DNA of 59,497 nucleotides from Bacteroidales bacterium (GTDB lineage: Bacteria > Bacteroidota > Bacteroidia > Bacteroidales > TTA-H9): contig JAQVCV010000024.1 of assembly GCA_028689615.1 (NCBI GenBank), forward strand, positions 1 to 59,497, written 5' to 3'. Of the stretch, positions 26,163 through 34,747 are shown one piece after another; position 1 is the first letter of the stretch, and each line of letters opens with the position of its first letter. A program made the translations under genes and the position numbers. The notes under the pieces were generated by a model, which had not been told where the DNA came from, did no database searches, and was given only the letters and a program-made list of their open reading frames with translations.

Positions 26163-27476
26163 ATGAGTAGATCTATTGGAATCAGGCATGAAGATAAATA
26201 CCCCACCGAGCGACGCGCATCGCTTACACCGGCTCACGTGTCGCGTTTGGTAAGTCAGCACCAGTTGGATGTGGTTGTCGAAAGGTCGGCACAACGCTAT
26301 TTCACCGACGAGGAGTACCGGGCTGCCGGAGCGCGTTTGGTTGACAGGGCCGTTGATAGTCATGTGGTTTTTGGGGTGAAGGAGATGCCGGTTTCCTATT
26401 TCGAGCTGGGCAAAACGTATGTGTTTTTTTCGCATGTTATCAAGGGACAGGCCTACAACATGCCTATGCTTGCCCGGATGATGGAATTGAAATGCACACT
26501 CATTGATTATGAGCGAATTGTTGATGAGCAAAACAGGAGGTTGATATTTTTCGGACGGTTTGCAGGGCTTGCAGGCACCATCAATACTTTCTGGGCTTTG
26601 GGGCAGCGGCTTCGCCATTTGGGCTTCTCAACCCCTTTTCAGGATATGAAGCAGGCAAGGAGCTACGCTTCGTTGGAGGAAGCCCGAAAGGCTTTGTCGG
26701 GAATAGGCAACCAAATAGTTTTAAACGGATTGCCAGCCGGGTTGGCCCCTTTGGTTGTTGGCGTTACAGGCAGCGGAAATGTTGCAAAGGGGATTCACGA
26801 ACTCATTCACCATTTGCCAGTCATGGAAATCGATCCCGGGAATCTGAAATCTCTTTTCGACCGTGAATTGCATCCGTCGAACATCTTGTATAAGGTGGTT
26901 TTCAGGCAACACCATCTGGTTAAACCAAACGATCCGAAACGTAACTTCGATTTGCAACATTACTATGCTCACCCCGATCAATACCAAAGCCGCTTTGAGG
27001 AGTGGCTCCCTTACCTCACGGTGCTCTTCAACGGCATGTACTGGGACGAGCGTTTCCCGAAAATCGTGACAAGGGATGCGCTGAACCGGCTGACAGGGCA
27101 GGGGCAAACTCCTGTGCGCCTGAAGGTTATTGGCGACATCACGTGCGATCCGGGCGGTTCGGTCGAAGCTACCGTGGAAGCAGCCTCTGTAGAGAAGCCA
27201 TGCTACGTGTACGATCCTGCCAACCATACCATTACTCATGGCTTTGCAGGTAAAGGGGTTCAGGTTATGGCAGTTGACATTCTTCCCAGCGAGTTGCCCC
27301 GCGAGTCAAGCGAAGCTTTTGGCGATGCCCTGCTCCCTTTTGTCAGACAAATTTCATCTGCCGATTATTCCGAGTCGTATGAGGACCTTGACTTGCCGCG
27401 ATCGGTTAAAAAAGGGGTGATCGTGTTGCGTGGCGAACTTACTCCCTCTTACAAATATCTCGAGAAATTCTTGTAA
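26163..27476 (+). CDS. Lysine-ketoglutarate reductase-like protein (saccharopine-forming)
   Basis: 437 residues from ATG 26163 (MSRSIGIRHEDKYPTERR); upstream in-frame ATGs at 26130 and 26139 are possible. The N-terminus has the AlaDH/PNT-type motif IGIRHEDKYPTERRASLTP shared by saccharopine-pathway reductases, followed by KEMPVSYFELGKTYVFFSHVIKGQ and the nucleotide-binding GVTGSGNVAKGIHEL. VIGDITCDPGGSVEATVEA is characteristic of LKR domains. The enzyme would condense lysine and 2-oxoglutarate to saccharopine (or run in reverse). It is followed after 21 nt by the saccharopine dehydrogenase gene, together equivalent to the bifunctional AASS of animals and plants. Confidence 0.85.
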   Translation: MSRSIGIRHEDKYPTERRASLTPAHVSRLVSQHQLDVVVERSAQRYFTDEEYRAAGARLVDRAVDSHVVFGVKEMPVSYFELGKTYVFFSHVIKGQAYNMPMLARMMELKCTLIDYERIVDEQNRRLIFFGRFAGLAGTINTFWALGQRLRHLGFSTPFQDMKQARSYASLEEARKALSGIGNQIVLNGLPAGLAPLVVGVTGSGNVAKGIHELIHHLPVMEIDPGNLKSLFDRELHPSNILYKVVFRQHHLVKPNDPKRNFDLQHYYAHPDQYQSRFEEWLPYLTVLFNGMYWDERFPKIVTRDALNRLTGQGQTPVRLKVIGDITCDPGGSVEATVEAASVEKPCYVYDPANHTITHGFAGKGVQVMAVDILPSELPRESSEAFGDALLPFVRQISSADYSESYEDLDLPRSVKKGVIVLRGELTPSYKYLEKFL

Positions 27477-27497
27477 AATCCTATTTTGACATTGTCT

Positions 27498-28808
27498 ATG
27501 AAACAGGTACTTGTGCTTGGAGCCGGACGGGTGGCCCGTCCGATGGTCTCATATCTGCTTAGTCACGGTTTATCGTTCACGGTAGCCGATTCCGATTTGA
27601 ACAGAGCCGTTCAGACGGCAGGCGTTTCCGCATCGGATGTGGCTGTAAGGCTTGATGTTACCAACCGTCAGGCTCTTGCTGAGCTCGTAGCCGGGCACCA
27701 GATTGTTGTGAGTTTGCTCCCTTATTCCTTGCATGCCTCCATTGCCCGTGTTTGCATCGATCTGGGGCGGCATCTGGTTACCACTTCCTACGTGAAGGGG
27801 GAGATGGAACAACTGGATTCGGCAGCCAGGGCGCGTGGCGTTTTGTTGCTCAACGAGATGGGTCTCGATCCGGGGATTGACCACATGTCGGCTATGCAAA
27901 CCATCAGCACGATCAGAAGGAAAGGAGGCCACGTGGTTGCCTTCAGGTCTTTCTGTGGTGCCCTGCCGGCTCCTGAGGCTGCCGACAACCCTTTCGGTTA
28001 CCGGTTCTCGTGGAGTCCGCGCGGTGTTTTGCAAGCTGGCAACAGCGGTGCCCGGTATCTGAGCGATGGAAAAGAGGTGGAAATTGATCCGGATAGGTTG
28101 TTTTCTGATCCCCTGGAGGTTGGTTTCCCTGGTTTGGGGGTGCTGGAGGTTTATCCCAACCGCGACTCGGTGGCTTATGCCGGTTTGTATGGCTTGGAGA
28201 CTACCCCCACGGTGCTTCGGGGAACGTTTCGTAATGTTGGATGGTGCCGGCTGATGTCGGGAATGAAACAAATGCGGCTGTTTAATGAGGAGCCTGGCAA
28301 GTGGAGCGGCATCACCTACAGGCAGATGGTTGCCGGTTTGACTGGTATCGACAACCGCCCCGATCTGGAGGCGAAGTTGGCTGAACGGTTCGACGGGGGG
28401 GCAAAATTGGCTGAGGCATTGGGCTGGCTGGGTTTGTTGAGTGAGGAACCGATCGCGGTTGACGAGTCGCCCTTCAACCTCGTTGCCGATGCAATGCAGT
28501 CGAAAATGGAGCTGAAACAGGGCGATCGCGACATGACGGTGATGCAGCATCAATTCGATGTGGAATGGCCCGATGGTTCTAAAAATGTTATTTACAGCAG
28601 AATGCTCGATTTTGGAGATCCCGCTGGCGATACCAGCATAGCACGCACCGTGGCCTTGCCGGCAGCAACAGCCGCCCGGCTGATTTTACAAAACACGATA
28701 GGTCTTCGGGGAGTTCAGCGCCCGTTGGCTGCCGAAATCTACGAACCGGTTCTCTCCGAGTTGGCCGAACTGGGAATCTGTCTTACCGAATCAATTGAAA
28801 CGGCCTGA
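27498..28808 (+). CDS. Saccharopine dehydrogenase (glutamate-forming type)
   Basis: 436 residues from ATG 27498. An N-terminal Rossmann fold (KQVLVLGAGRVARPMVSYLL) is followed by the saccharopine dehydrogenase body: LLPYSLHASIARVCIDLGRHLVTTSYV, LLNEMGLDPGIDHMSAM, FRSFCGALPAPEAADNPFGYRFSWSPRGVL-type (GLPAPE-like and KFSWSPRGVL-like motifs). It oxidises saccharopine to aminoadipate semialdehyde and glutamate, so the pair degrades lysine. The longer TTG frame (27486) is not needed. The gene ends 17 nt before the convergent gene at 28826 with no hairpin between them. Confidence 0.9.
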   Translation: MKQVLVLGAGRVARPMVSYLLSHGLSFTVADSDLNRAVQTAGVSASDVAVRLDVTNRQALAELVAGHQIVVSLLPYSLHASIARVCIDLGRHLVTTSYVKGEMEQLDSAARARGVLLLNEMGLDPGIDHMSAMQTISTIRRKGGHVVAFRSFCGALPAPEAADNPFGYRFSWSPRGVLQAGNSGARYLSDGKEVEIDPDRLFSDPLEVGFPGLGVLEVYPNRDSVAYAGLYGLETTPTVLRGTFRNVGWCRLMSGMKQMRLFNEEPGKWSGITYRQMVAGLTGIDNRPDLEAKLAERFDGGAKLAEALGWLGLLSEEPIAVDESPFNLVADAMQSKMELKQGDRDMTVMQHQFDVEWPDGSKNVIYSRMLDFGDPAGDTSIARTVALPAATAARLILQNTIGLRGVQRPLAAEIYEPVLSELAELGICLTESIETA

Positions 28809-28825
28809 TTGCGATGGCGCAGGTT

Positions 28826-29512
28826 TCAGCCTTTTTCATCAGCCTGAAATCTGAATCCCAGTCGTTTGCCTGTGGTCATCTTCATGCTTTCAATGGCCGA
28901 TTGAATCATGGCTACATTCACAATCTTCACTTCATCGAACGGGGGAACCAGCAAATCGAAGTTGATGGTGTACAAAATTGCTGATTTGATGATCTCCGAC
29001 GCTGATTCGCGGTTGATCACTGCCTGCTCGAAATTGTTGTAAAGAAAGCCAAGTTCACGCTTTCCCTCAATAAAATAGTGTTGATCTTTGTTGATGAATA
29101 CCCTGCCAATCATGTACCCCAGATCGTTCTCGCGGTTGTATTTAAAGGAGTCGGCCAGGAAGTTGAATATTTGGATCACTCCACAATACGAGCGCTCTTT
29201 GTCTTCTCGTATGTAATTGGTTTTCATTACTTCATGGTCGCGCGAGAATTCAAAAACGTTGGTGTGCATCAGAAAGATCAATACATCACCGCCAAATTTG
29301 AGTTCCACCTGAAATTCACCTTTATCGCGGTATTCGAAGGCCACTCTTGGACCTCCCGATTCGACGTTGTTCTGGTAATAATCGGCCAGAGCGCGGATAA
29401 TTTGCTTGAATTCTCTGAAGGAATTGTAGGTATGGTTGTAAACCAATTGTTTTAGCTGGGCCTTGTGTTTAAGGTGGTTAAAGAGATCTTGTTCGGTAAT
29501 ATTTTGTGGCAT
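28826..29512 (-). CDS. Conserved-looking protein of unknown function
   Basis: 228 residues, soluble, no signal peptide or membrane helix. It starts with helices (MPQNITEQDLFNHLKHKAQL) and continues with mixed alpha/beta segments: RVAFEYRDKGEFQVELKFGGDVLIFLMH, a Tyr/Arg/Asn-rich middle (SFKYNRENDLGYMIGRVFINKD) and IKSAILYTINFDLLVPPFDEVKIVNV. I recognise no family or catalytic motif. It lies 104 nt downstream of porT on the same strand and could be part of the hldE-ubiE-porT transcript, but no promoter box was found in that gap. Normal codon usage and a long frame argue that it is real. Confidence 0.75.
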   Translation of the reverse strand: MPQNITEQDLFNHLKHKAQLKQLVYNHTYNSFREFKQIIRALADYYQNNVESGGPRVAFEYRDKGEFQVELKFGGDVLIFLMHTNVFEFSRDHEVMKTNYIREDKERSYCGVIQIFNFLADSFKYNRENDLGYMIGRVFINKDQHYFIEGKRELGFLYNNFEQAVINRESASEIIKSAILYTINFDLLVPPFDEVKIVNVAMIQSAIESMKMTTGKRLGFRFQADEKG

Positions 29513-29616
29513 GGTGAACTGATTTAGGTTGCGAAGGTCGCAAATTATTTATTTCTCACGGTTGGTGATAACCGGTTTTGGTGCGAAATGATGAAAATAC
29601 AGTTCTTATTGATCTG

Positions 29617-30405
29617 CTACTCAAATGTAAAGCTGATCTGGAAGATTTTAGATGAAAGTTTTTCGATGCTTTGGGTATAAAGGGTCTGGTCGCGGTGGAG
29701 CAGGTCGGCTGTGCCGTAGGCCATCGACAGTTCTATCCCCATTTTAAAATATACTGTATAAAACTCAAAACCTACTCCACCGGTGAAGTTCAGGTCGGTT
29801 TGCTCCAGTTTCACCGTAATCTCTTCTGTTTCATCCTCATTCTTGGCCTGCGAAGAGAGGTCGATCTTGTAGTCGATACCGGCAAAAACGAAAAGCCTGA
29901 AGTTGTGTACCCTTTCCGATTTGTATCTGATGTAGAGCGGGAAATCGATGTTGGTGGAGGGTATGTTCTTAAGTACTTCTCCATAAATGGTATCTCCTCT
30001 GCGAAACTGCTGGAGGTTGTAGGCTAGTTGCCGCTCCCCGAATTGCAGTCCGGGAAGAAACCGCAGATCGAAATATTTCCCCAGCCGCAGGTTGCCTACT
30101 ATGCCAATGGTAAATCCAGGAATGGGCTTCGACTCGATCGAAAGTATCTTAGCCGAGTCGGCCAGCACGTCGCCTAATTGGGTCCCTTTCCAAACCACAT
30201 CCTGAAACCCGGTGGCGTGTTTGATGGTAAAAAACATCTGGTTAGCACCCAGATAGAATCCGAAGTGCTTTTTTGCCATGTCGAATTTGGGCAGGTTGGG
30301 TATTTTCCCGGGCTGCTGGGCTAGCACTGGCGAAAAGGTGATCGCCAGCAACGCCGCAATCACAAACGATATTTTTGAGGATTTGGGAAATGCCATGAAG
30401 TGCAT
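29617..30405 (-). CDS. porT: PorT-like outer-membrane protein of the type IX secretion system
   Basis: 262 residues. A signal peptide (cleavage near SPVLAQ; ATG at 30396 is an alternative start) is followed by an outer-membrane beta-barrel: FGFYLGANQMFFTIKH, PGFTIGIVGNLRLGKYFDLRFLPGLQFGER, NIDFPLYIRYKSERVHNFRLFVFAGIDYKID, LNFTGGVGFEFYTVYFKMGIELSMAYG. The pattern matches PorT/SprT, a conserved T9SS protein. The position directly after ubiE also fits, as I recall porT/sprT next to ubiE in other Bacteroidota. The same system would export the two sorting-domain proteins at 17022 and 20788. Confidence 0.85.
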   Translation of the reverse strand: MHFMAFPKSSKISFVIAALLAITFSPVLAQQPGKIPNLPKFDMAKKHFGFYLGANQMFFTIKHATGFQDVVWKGTQLGDVLADSAKILSIESKPIPGFTIGIVGNLRLGKYFDLRFLPGLQFGERQLAYNLQQFRRGDTIYGEVLKNIPSTNIDFPLYIRYKSERVHNFRLFVFAGIDYKIDLSSQAKNEDETEEITVKLEQTDLNFTGGVGFEFYTVYFKMGIELSMAYGTADLLHRDQTLYTQSIEKLSSKIFQISFTFE

Positions 30406-30448
30406 AGTCAGGTTTAGGAACTGAAAACGTTTGTTGCCATCATTTATT

Positions 30449-31162
30449 TTACCGCTCTACGGTGGCTTCATAAAGGGTGGCAATGCCAAACGAAAGTTTG
30501 GTGAAAACGGGATTAGCAAAACCGGCTTCTGTCAGTATTTTGCAAAAGGCATCTCCTTCGGGGAAGGTGAGTGCTGTTTCTGGCAGATAGGTATAGGCCG
30601 TGGGATGTCCGCTTAGGGTTTTCCCAACCCAGGGCATCACCCGGCGCATGTAGAGGCGGGCAAACCATCCGGCAATTCCCGTTGGCGACGAGAATTCCAG
30701 AACCATGATTGTCCCCCCGTTTCTGATGGTTCGTTTTATCTCGCGCAGGCCCAAAAGGGTGTCCTCAAAATTCCTGACGCCAAAGGCTATGGTCGCTAAA
30801 TCGAACGTGTGGTTGTCGAAAGGAAGTGAAGCGGCATCGGCCGGCAGCAGTTCGATTCTCCGGGTGAGGTTTTGTTGCTCCACTTTTCTTTTTCCAATTT
30901 GAAGCATCCCGTCCGAAATGTCGATGCCCCGAATGTCGGCTTCGGTATGCCGGGCCAGGGCGATGGCCAGATCGGCCGTGCCGGTGGCCACATCCAATAT
31001 GTTGGCTGGTCGGAGTTTCGATGCCTTCACTCCTATCAGTTTTCGCCATCTCTTGTCGATGTTGAGCGATAAAAGATGGTTCAGCCTGTCGTAGCTGGGG
31101 GCAATGGTGTTGAACATGGCCTCAACGGTGCCTTTGTCTTTGGGGTGTGTCTTGGGATTCAT
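30449..31162 (-). CDS. ubiE: Demethylmenaquinone / ubiquinone C-methyltransferase
   Basis: 237 residues. SAM-dependent methyltransferase of the last step of menaquinone synthesis. Family segments: MFNTIAPSYDRLNHLLSLNIDKRWRK-type start (APSYDRLN), ILDVATGTADLAIAL (motif I), RGIDISDGML, LPFDNHTFDLATIAFGVRNFED, and the C-terminal YTYLPET. Length is standard. The start is 4 nt after hldE and porT follows after 43 nt, so an operon hldE-ubiE-porT is likely. Confidence 0.95.
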   Translation of the reverse strand: MNPKTHPKDKGTVEAMFNTIAPSYDRLNHLLSLNIDKRWRKLIGVKASKLRPANILDVATGTADLAIALARHTEADIRGIDISDGMLQIGKRKVEQQNLTRRIELLPADAASLPFDNHTFDLATIAFGVRNFEDTLLGLREIKRTIRNGGTIMVLEFSSPTGIAGWFARLYMRRVMPWVGKTLSGHPTAYTYLPETALTFPEGDAFCKILTEAGFANPVFTKLSFGIATLYEATVER

Positions 31163-31166
31163 CGGT

Positions 31167-32180
31167 TCAACTGTAAAGTCTGATCAATTCGTCGTGAAGG
31201 CGTTGGGCTTTAATGGGAACCACCCCCACCTCTTCGCAAACAATGCCTCCCGCAAGGTTCGAAATGGTGGCTGTTTGTTCGGGTGAGCAGTCCGAGGCCA
31301 GGCACAGAGCAGCCAGACTGATCACCGTGTCGCCGGCTCCCGAAACATCGGCAATGTTGCGGCGGTGCGCTGCAAGATGCCCTTCCTCAATCGTTGAACC
31401 AACGCGCTTCCTGAAATAGATCCCGTCTTCCGACAGGGTGATCATTACCATCTCTGCATCCATTTTCTCCTGAAGTTCGGCTGCCACCTTTGTCAACGCC
31501 GGGGAGTACCCTTTCGGAAGGTTTGTCCCCATCCCTTCACGCAACTCTTTGAAATTGGGTTTGAAGAGCGATGCCCCGCGGTATTCGTGGAACTGGTTCT
31601 TTTTTGGATCAACAGCTACCGGGATACCTGCTTCTCTGGCTTTTTCAATCACCAGTTTGATGAGGCCGGGGGTGAGCACCCCTTTGTCGTAATCCTGAAA
31701 AATGACGGCGTCGGGTTGTTCGGCAATCAACATGTAGTTGATCATTTGCAACAAACGGTTTTCATCGCCCTGGGTGAGGGGGTGGGTCACCTCTTCGTCA
31801 ACCCTGAGCATCTGCACGTTGTTGCCAATAATCCTGAACTTGGTGGTGGTGATGCGGTTCGGACTCTTGATGATCCCTTCACAGGTTATGGCTTCGTCGC
31901 GGAGCGTTTTCATGAAATCGGCACCACGATCGTCTTCTCCCACAACCGAACACAACAGGGGAACTGCCCCCATGGCCTTGATGTTGAGGGCCACATTGGC
32001 GGCTCCTCCAAGCCGTGAGGCTCTGCTTTTTACCATCACAACGGGCACAGGGGCCTCGGGCGATATGCGGTCAACCTGCCCCCATACGTAAGCGTCGGTC
32101 ATTACGTCGCCAATCACCAGAATTCTGCGGTTCTTAAATCCATCGAACAATTGACGGTACCACGATGCATCGTTTTTCAT
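31167..32180 (-). CDS. hldE: D-glycero-beta-D-manno-heptose-7-phosphate kinase domain (RfaE1 type)
   Basis: 337 residues. PfkB-fold sugar kinase of ADP-heptose synthesis for the LPS core. Motifs: VIGDVMTDAYVWGQVDRISPEAPVPVV-type start (typical RfaE), RLGGAANVALNIKAMGA, FQDYDKGVLT, VAVDPKKNQFHEYRG, and the anion hole DVSGAGDTVIS with the catalytic Asp. Length covers only the kinase domain, so the adenylyltransferase domain must be separate. First gene of the hldE-ubiE-porT unit. A TACTTTTG -7 box lies upstream at 32204 to 32197. Confidence 0.93.
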   Translation of the reverse strand: MKNDASWYRQLFDGFKNRRILVIGDVMTDAYVWGQVDRISPEAPVPVVMVKSRASRLGGAANVALNIKAMGAVPLLCSVVGEDDRGADFMKTLRDEAITCEGIIKSPNRITTTKFRIIGNNVQMLRVDEEVTHPLTQGDENRLLQMINYMLIAEQPDAVIFQDYDKGVLTPGLIKLVIEKAREAGIPVAVDPKKNQFHEYRGASLFKPNFKELREGMGTNLPKGYSPALTKVAAELQEKMDAEMVMITLSEDGIYFRKRVGSTIEEGHLAAHRRNIADVSGAGDTVISLAALCLASDCSPEQTATISNLAGGIVCEEVGVVPIKAQRLHDELIRLYS

Positions 32181-32196
32181 TTTTCGGAATTTTGGG

Positions 32197-32204
32197 CAAA
32201 AGTA
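32197..32204 (-). promoter_or_regulatory. -7 box (TACTTTTG) of the hldE-ubiE-porT unit
   Basis: Minus-strand TACTTTTG lies 17 nt upstream of the hldE start; no clear -33 TTG at the expected distance. Confidence 0.45.
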
Positions 32205-32344
32205 CTCAATTTGATTCGTTCTTCATCCTGAACATGGAGCGCTGTTTGCAAGTGGTGTGGCTCGTGCCTAAACGCAGCAACGGCGATGAGGGATAGCCCG
32301 TCACCGCCGCCGGTTCTTTATCGTGGTGTTGAAAAACTGGTGTT

Positions 32345-33550
32345 TCAGACAAGTTTTTGCAGTGCGGCTTTCACGCGTCGTGCAGCTTCTGCAATTTTCT
32401 CGCTCGATGTGGCGTAGCTAAACCTGATGCACTGGTTGTTGCCAAACGAACTTCCGGGAACCAGGGCTACCTGGGCTTCTTTCAACAAATACATGCACAG
32501 GTCGTCGTCGGTAGCCAGGGTGAGGCCGTCAGCGGTTTTTTTGCCCAGATAGGCTGTCACGTCGGGAAACACGTAGAAGGCTCCGTCGGGGAGATCTACT
32601 TTCAGCCCGGGGATTTCACGCAGCAAGGCTACCAACAGGTCGCGCCGCTCTTTGAAGGTGCTCACCATTTGTTTCATCTCGTCAACTTCATCGGGGTGGC
32701 GATCCATGGCAACTATGGCGGCTCTTTGGGCTATGGAACAGGTGCCAGAGGTGATTTGCCCCTGTATTTTGTTGATGGCCTGAGCAATATCGCAATTTGA
32801 AGCTGAATAGCCCAAGCGCCACCCGGTCATGGCATACCCTTTTGATACGCCGTTGATTACGATCACCCGATCGTGAATGGCAGGGTAGGAGGCAAGGCTT
32901 TCGTGTTTGCCGTTGAAGATGATGTATTCGTAAATTTCGTCGGCAATCACATAGAGGTGGGGGTGCTTGCTGATGACACCGGCCAGAGCTTCCATCTCGT
33001 CGTGGTTGTAAACGGCACCCGATGGGTTGTTGGGCGAGTTGAACATCAGCAGTTTGGTGTTGGGGGTGATGGCCGCTTCCAACTGGCTGGCTGTTATTTT
33101 GAAGCGGGTTTCTATTCCTGCATCAATCAAAACCGATTTTCCACCGGCCAGTTTAACCATTTCAGAATACGAAACCCAATAGGGGGTAGGCATCAAAACT
33201 TCTTCACCGGGGTTCACAAGGGCCAGAATGGTGTTGGCCAGTGCCTGTTTGGCTCCTGTACTCACAACTATCTGGTTTGGTTTGTAATTTAATTGATTGT
33301 CGCGCAGCAGCTTGCGGCATATGGCTTCTCTCAGGTCCTGATACCCGTTGACGGGTGGATAGTGAGTGAAGTTTTGATCCAAAGCAAGTTTTGCTTCATC
33401 TTTTACAAACCCGGGAGTATCGAAATCGGGTTCGCCTATGCTCAGGTTGATGATGTCGAAGCCCTGTTGCGTAAGTTCTCGACTCAGGCGTGTCATTGCC
33501 AGGGTTGCTGATTCTGAGAGTTGGTTGGCACGATCGGAAAGATAGTTCAT
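32345..33550 (-). CDS. Class I/II pyridoxal-phosphate aminotransferase (aspartate aminotransferase type)
   Basis: 401 residues from ATG 33550. Fold type I: N-terminal NLSIGEPDFDTP, FTHYPPVNGYQDLREAI, NSPNNPSGAVY, and the PLP lysine Lys237 in VSKGYAMTGWRLGY; the substrate carboxylate Arg is in the C-terminal CIRFSYATS. Subgroup Ib (AspC of Thermus type) matches best, so it probably transaminates aspartate and related acids with 2-oxoglutarate. The longer frame starting at 33637 is rejected because a TAACTTTG box sits at 33603 to 33596. Monocistronic. Confidence 0.9.
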   Translation of the reverse strand: MNYLSDRANQLSESATLAMTRLSRELTQQGFDIINLSIGEPDFDTPGFVKDEAKLALDQNFTHYPPVNGYQDLREAICRKLLRDNQLNYKPNQIVVSTGAKQALANTILALVNPGEEVLMPTPYWVSYSEMVKLAGGKSVLIDAGIETRFKITASQLEAAITPNTKLLMFNSPNNPSGAVYNHDEMEALAGVISKHPHLYVIADEIYEYIIFNGKHESLASYPAIHDRVIVINGVSKGYAMTGWRLGYSASNCDIAQAINKIQGQITSGTCSIAQRAAIVAMDRHPDEVDEMKQMVSTFKERRDLLVALLREIPGLKVDLPDGAFYVFPDVTAYLGKKTADGLTLATDDDLCMYLLKEAQVALVPGSSFGNNQCIRFSYATSSEKIAEAARRVKAALQKLV

Positions 33551-33595
33551 AGGGGTGGTTTTTTTGAGAAGAAAAGTCCGTTGGTGATTAAAGAG

Positions 33596-33628
33596 CAAAG
33601 TTAAAAAGAAGGTTGAATGGTTGAGCAA
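33596..33628 (-). promoter_or_regulatory. Promoter of the aminotransferase gene
   Basis: TAACTTTG (33603 to 33596) with a TTG (33628 to 33626) 22 nt upstream on the minus strand, 46 nt before ATG 33550. Confidence 0.5.
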
Positions 33629-33668
33629 TGCCTTCAAAAAAAAAGATCAGTACCCTTCTGTTGCTTGA

Positions 33669-33698
33669 TTGCAACCAGGTGATCAACAAATAATTTTG
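33669..33698 (+). promoter_or_regulatory. Promoter of ispF
   Basis: TTG at 33669 to 33671 and TAATTTTG at 33691 to 33698 with exact 19-nt spacing. The predicted leader to ispF is about 190 nt and includes a short CCAGAAA repeat (33780 to 33808). Confidence 0.6.
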
Positions 33699-33896
33699 TT
33701 TCTCTTATAAATCTTTTCCAGGCAACCTCCTCCTTCAACCGCTCTCTTCCGATAGCTGCCCGAACCGCTCAGTCACCGCAGAAACCAGAAACCAGAAACC
33801 AGAAACCAAAAACTCCCCTTTTGCTGAGAAAACGACGCCCGGTGTTGCGAATGTGGTTTTCTGTTCGTAAGTTTGTTGAAATGAAAATTGAGAACT

Positions 33897-34376
33897 GTGA
33901 AGATAAAAATAGGTTTTGGTTACGATGTGCATAAACTCGTTGAAGGAAAACGTCTTAGAATTGGCGGTGTCGATATCCCTTTTCACAAAGGTGCTGAAGG
34001 TCATAGCGATGCCGATGTCTTGATCCACGCAGTGTGCGACGCTTTGCTGGGAGCTGCCAACCTTCGCGATATCGGCTTCCATTTTCCCGATACCGATCCA
34101 TCCTACAAAGGGATTAACAGCATCGTGTTGCTTCAACAGGTAATTGCCAAGCTTGCAGAAAATCAGTGGTATATATCGAATATCGACTGCACCGTGGTGT
34201 TGCAGGAGCCCAAAATAGGTTCCTACATCCCCGAAATGCAACGTGCCCTCGCCCAGGCTATGGGATTGGCCGTGTGCGACGTGTCGGTAAAGGCCACAAC
34301 TTCCGAGGGGCTGGGATTCACCGGCTCCGGCGAGGGTGTAGCGGCCTATGCCGTGGCTTTGATCTCGAATGGCTGA
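33897..34376 (+). CDS. ispF: 2-C-methyl-D-erythritol 2,4-cyclodiphosphate synthase
   Basis: 159 residues with a GTG start at 33897. Forms the cyclic diphosphate intermediate of the MEP isoprenoid pathway. The GTG gives the standard N-terminus MKIKIGFGYDVHKL with metal-binding Asp and His (GYDVH). Other motifs: GHSDADVLIHAVCDALLGAANLRDIGFHFPD-type segment (SDADVLIHA, DIG-HFPD) and SVKATTSEGLGFTGSGEG. The longer TTG frame at 33888 adds three residues not seen in the family. Separate from the downstream polysaccharide locus. Confidence 0.95.
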   Translation: MKIKIGFGYDVHKLVEGKRLRIGGVDIPFHKGAEGHSDADVLIHAVCDALLGAANLRDIGFHFPDTDPSYKGINSIVLLQQVIAKLAENQWYISNIDCTVVLQEPKIGSYIPEMQRALAQAMGLAVCDVSVKATTSEGLGFTGSGEGVAAYAVALISNG

Positions 34377-34747
34377 CAACACGGGTTTTACCTTTTCCTG
34401 CCGGTTTAAAAAAAAATTACACTTTTTTCACAGGTTTTTGTTGAATTGTAAACATAAAGTGAGTAAATTTGCATTAAGATATTGAGTAATTTTTTTACTC
34501 ATTAACTGTGATTCCTCCGGTGCTTTTTTGATTTTCAGGCCAGAAGAGGTTGTTCTGCTTGTGGTTGCATTCTGGAAGCGAAGGAAACTGTGAAACGTTT
34601 TCTCTAAAACCCATTGAAGCAGTTGTATTCAACGGCTTATCAAATCTAAAAAACATGAATTCAGACCCGTCGGGTGGTTTTTGTACCTTCCTGAGGGTTT
34701 TTGCCGGGGAGGGTGCTCGTGAAGTTGTATAATTGACAATGCTGGTT
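34377..34747 (+). other. Promoter and long 5' leader of the polysaccharide locus
   Basis: About 370 nt without a clear gene. A consensus promoter lies at 34441 to 34471, so the transcript would have a leader of about 270 nt before ATG 34748. The leader contains a short GC hairpin with a T-run (ACCCGTCGGGT then GGTTTTTG, 34667 to 34682) that could be a weak terminator, and a 25-codon frame (34655 to 34732, MNSDPSGGF start) ending 15 nt before the regulator. Both are only possibilities. No inverted repeats flanking the promoter were found, so promoter inversion is not suggested. Confidence 0.5.
34441..34471 (+). promoter_or_regulatory. Promoter of the surface-polysaccharide locus
   Basis: TTG at 34441 to 34443 and TAAATTTG at 34464 to 34471 with 20-nt spacing. 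It is the last consensus promoter before the regulator and upxY genes and the most plausible start for the long co-directional locus. Confidence 0.65.

Noticed and set aside
34655..34732. 25-residue leader peptide before the wHTH gene
   Set aside because: A short frame exists but shows no codon run (such as repeated His or Trp codons) that would indicate attenuation by translation, so it is not listed as a gene.
34377..34747. Invertible promoter as in Bacteroides capsule loci
   Set aside because: No inverted repeats flank the TTG-N20-TAAATTTG promoter and no recombinase gene is nearby.
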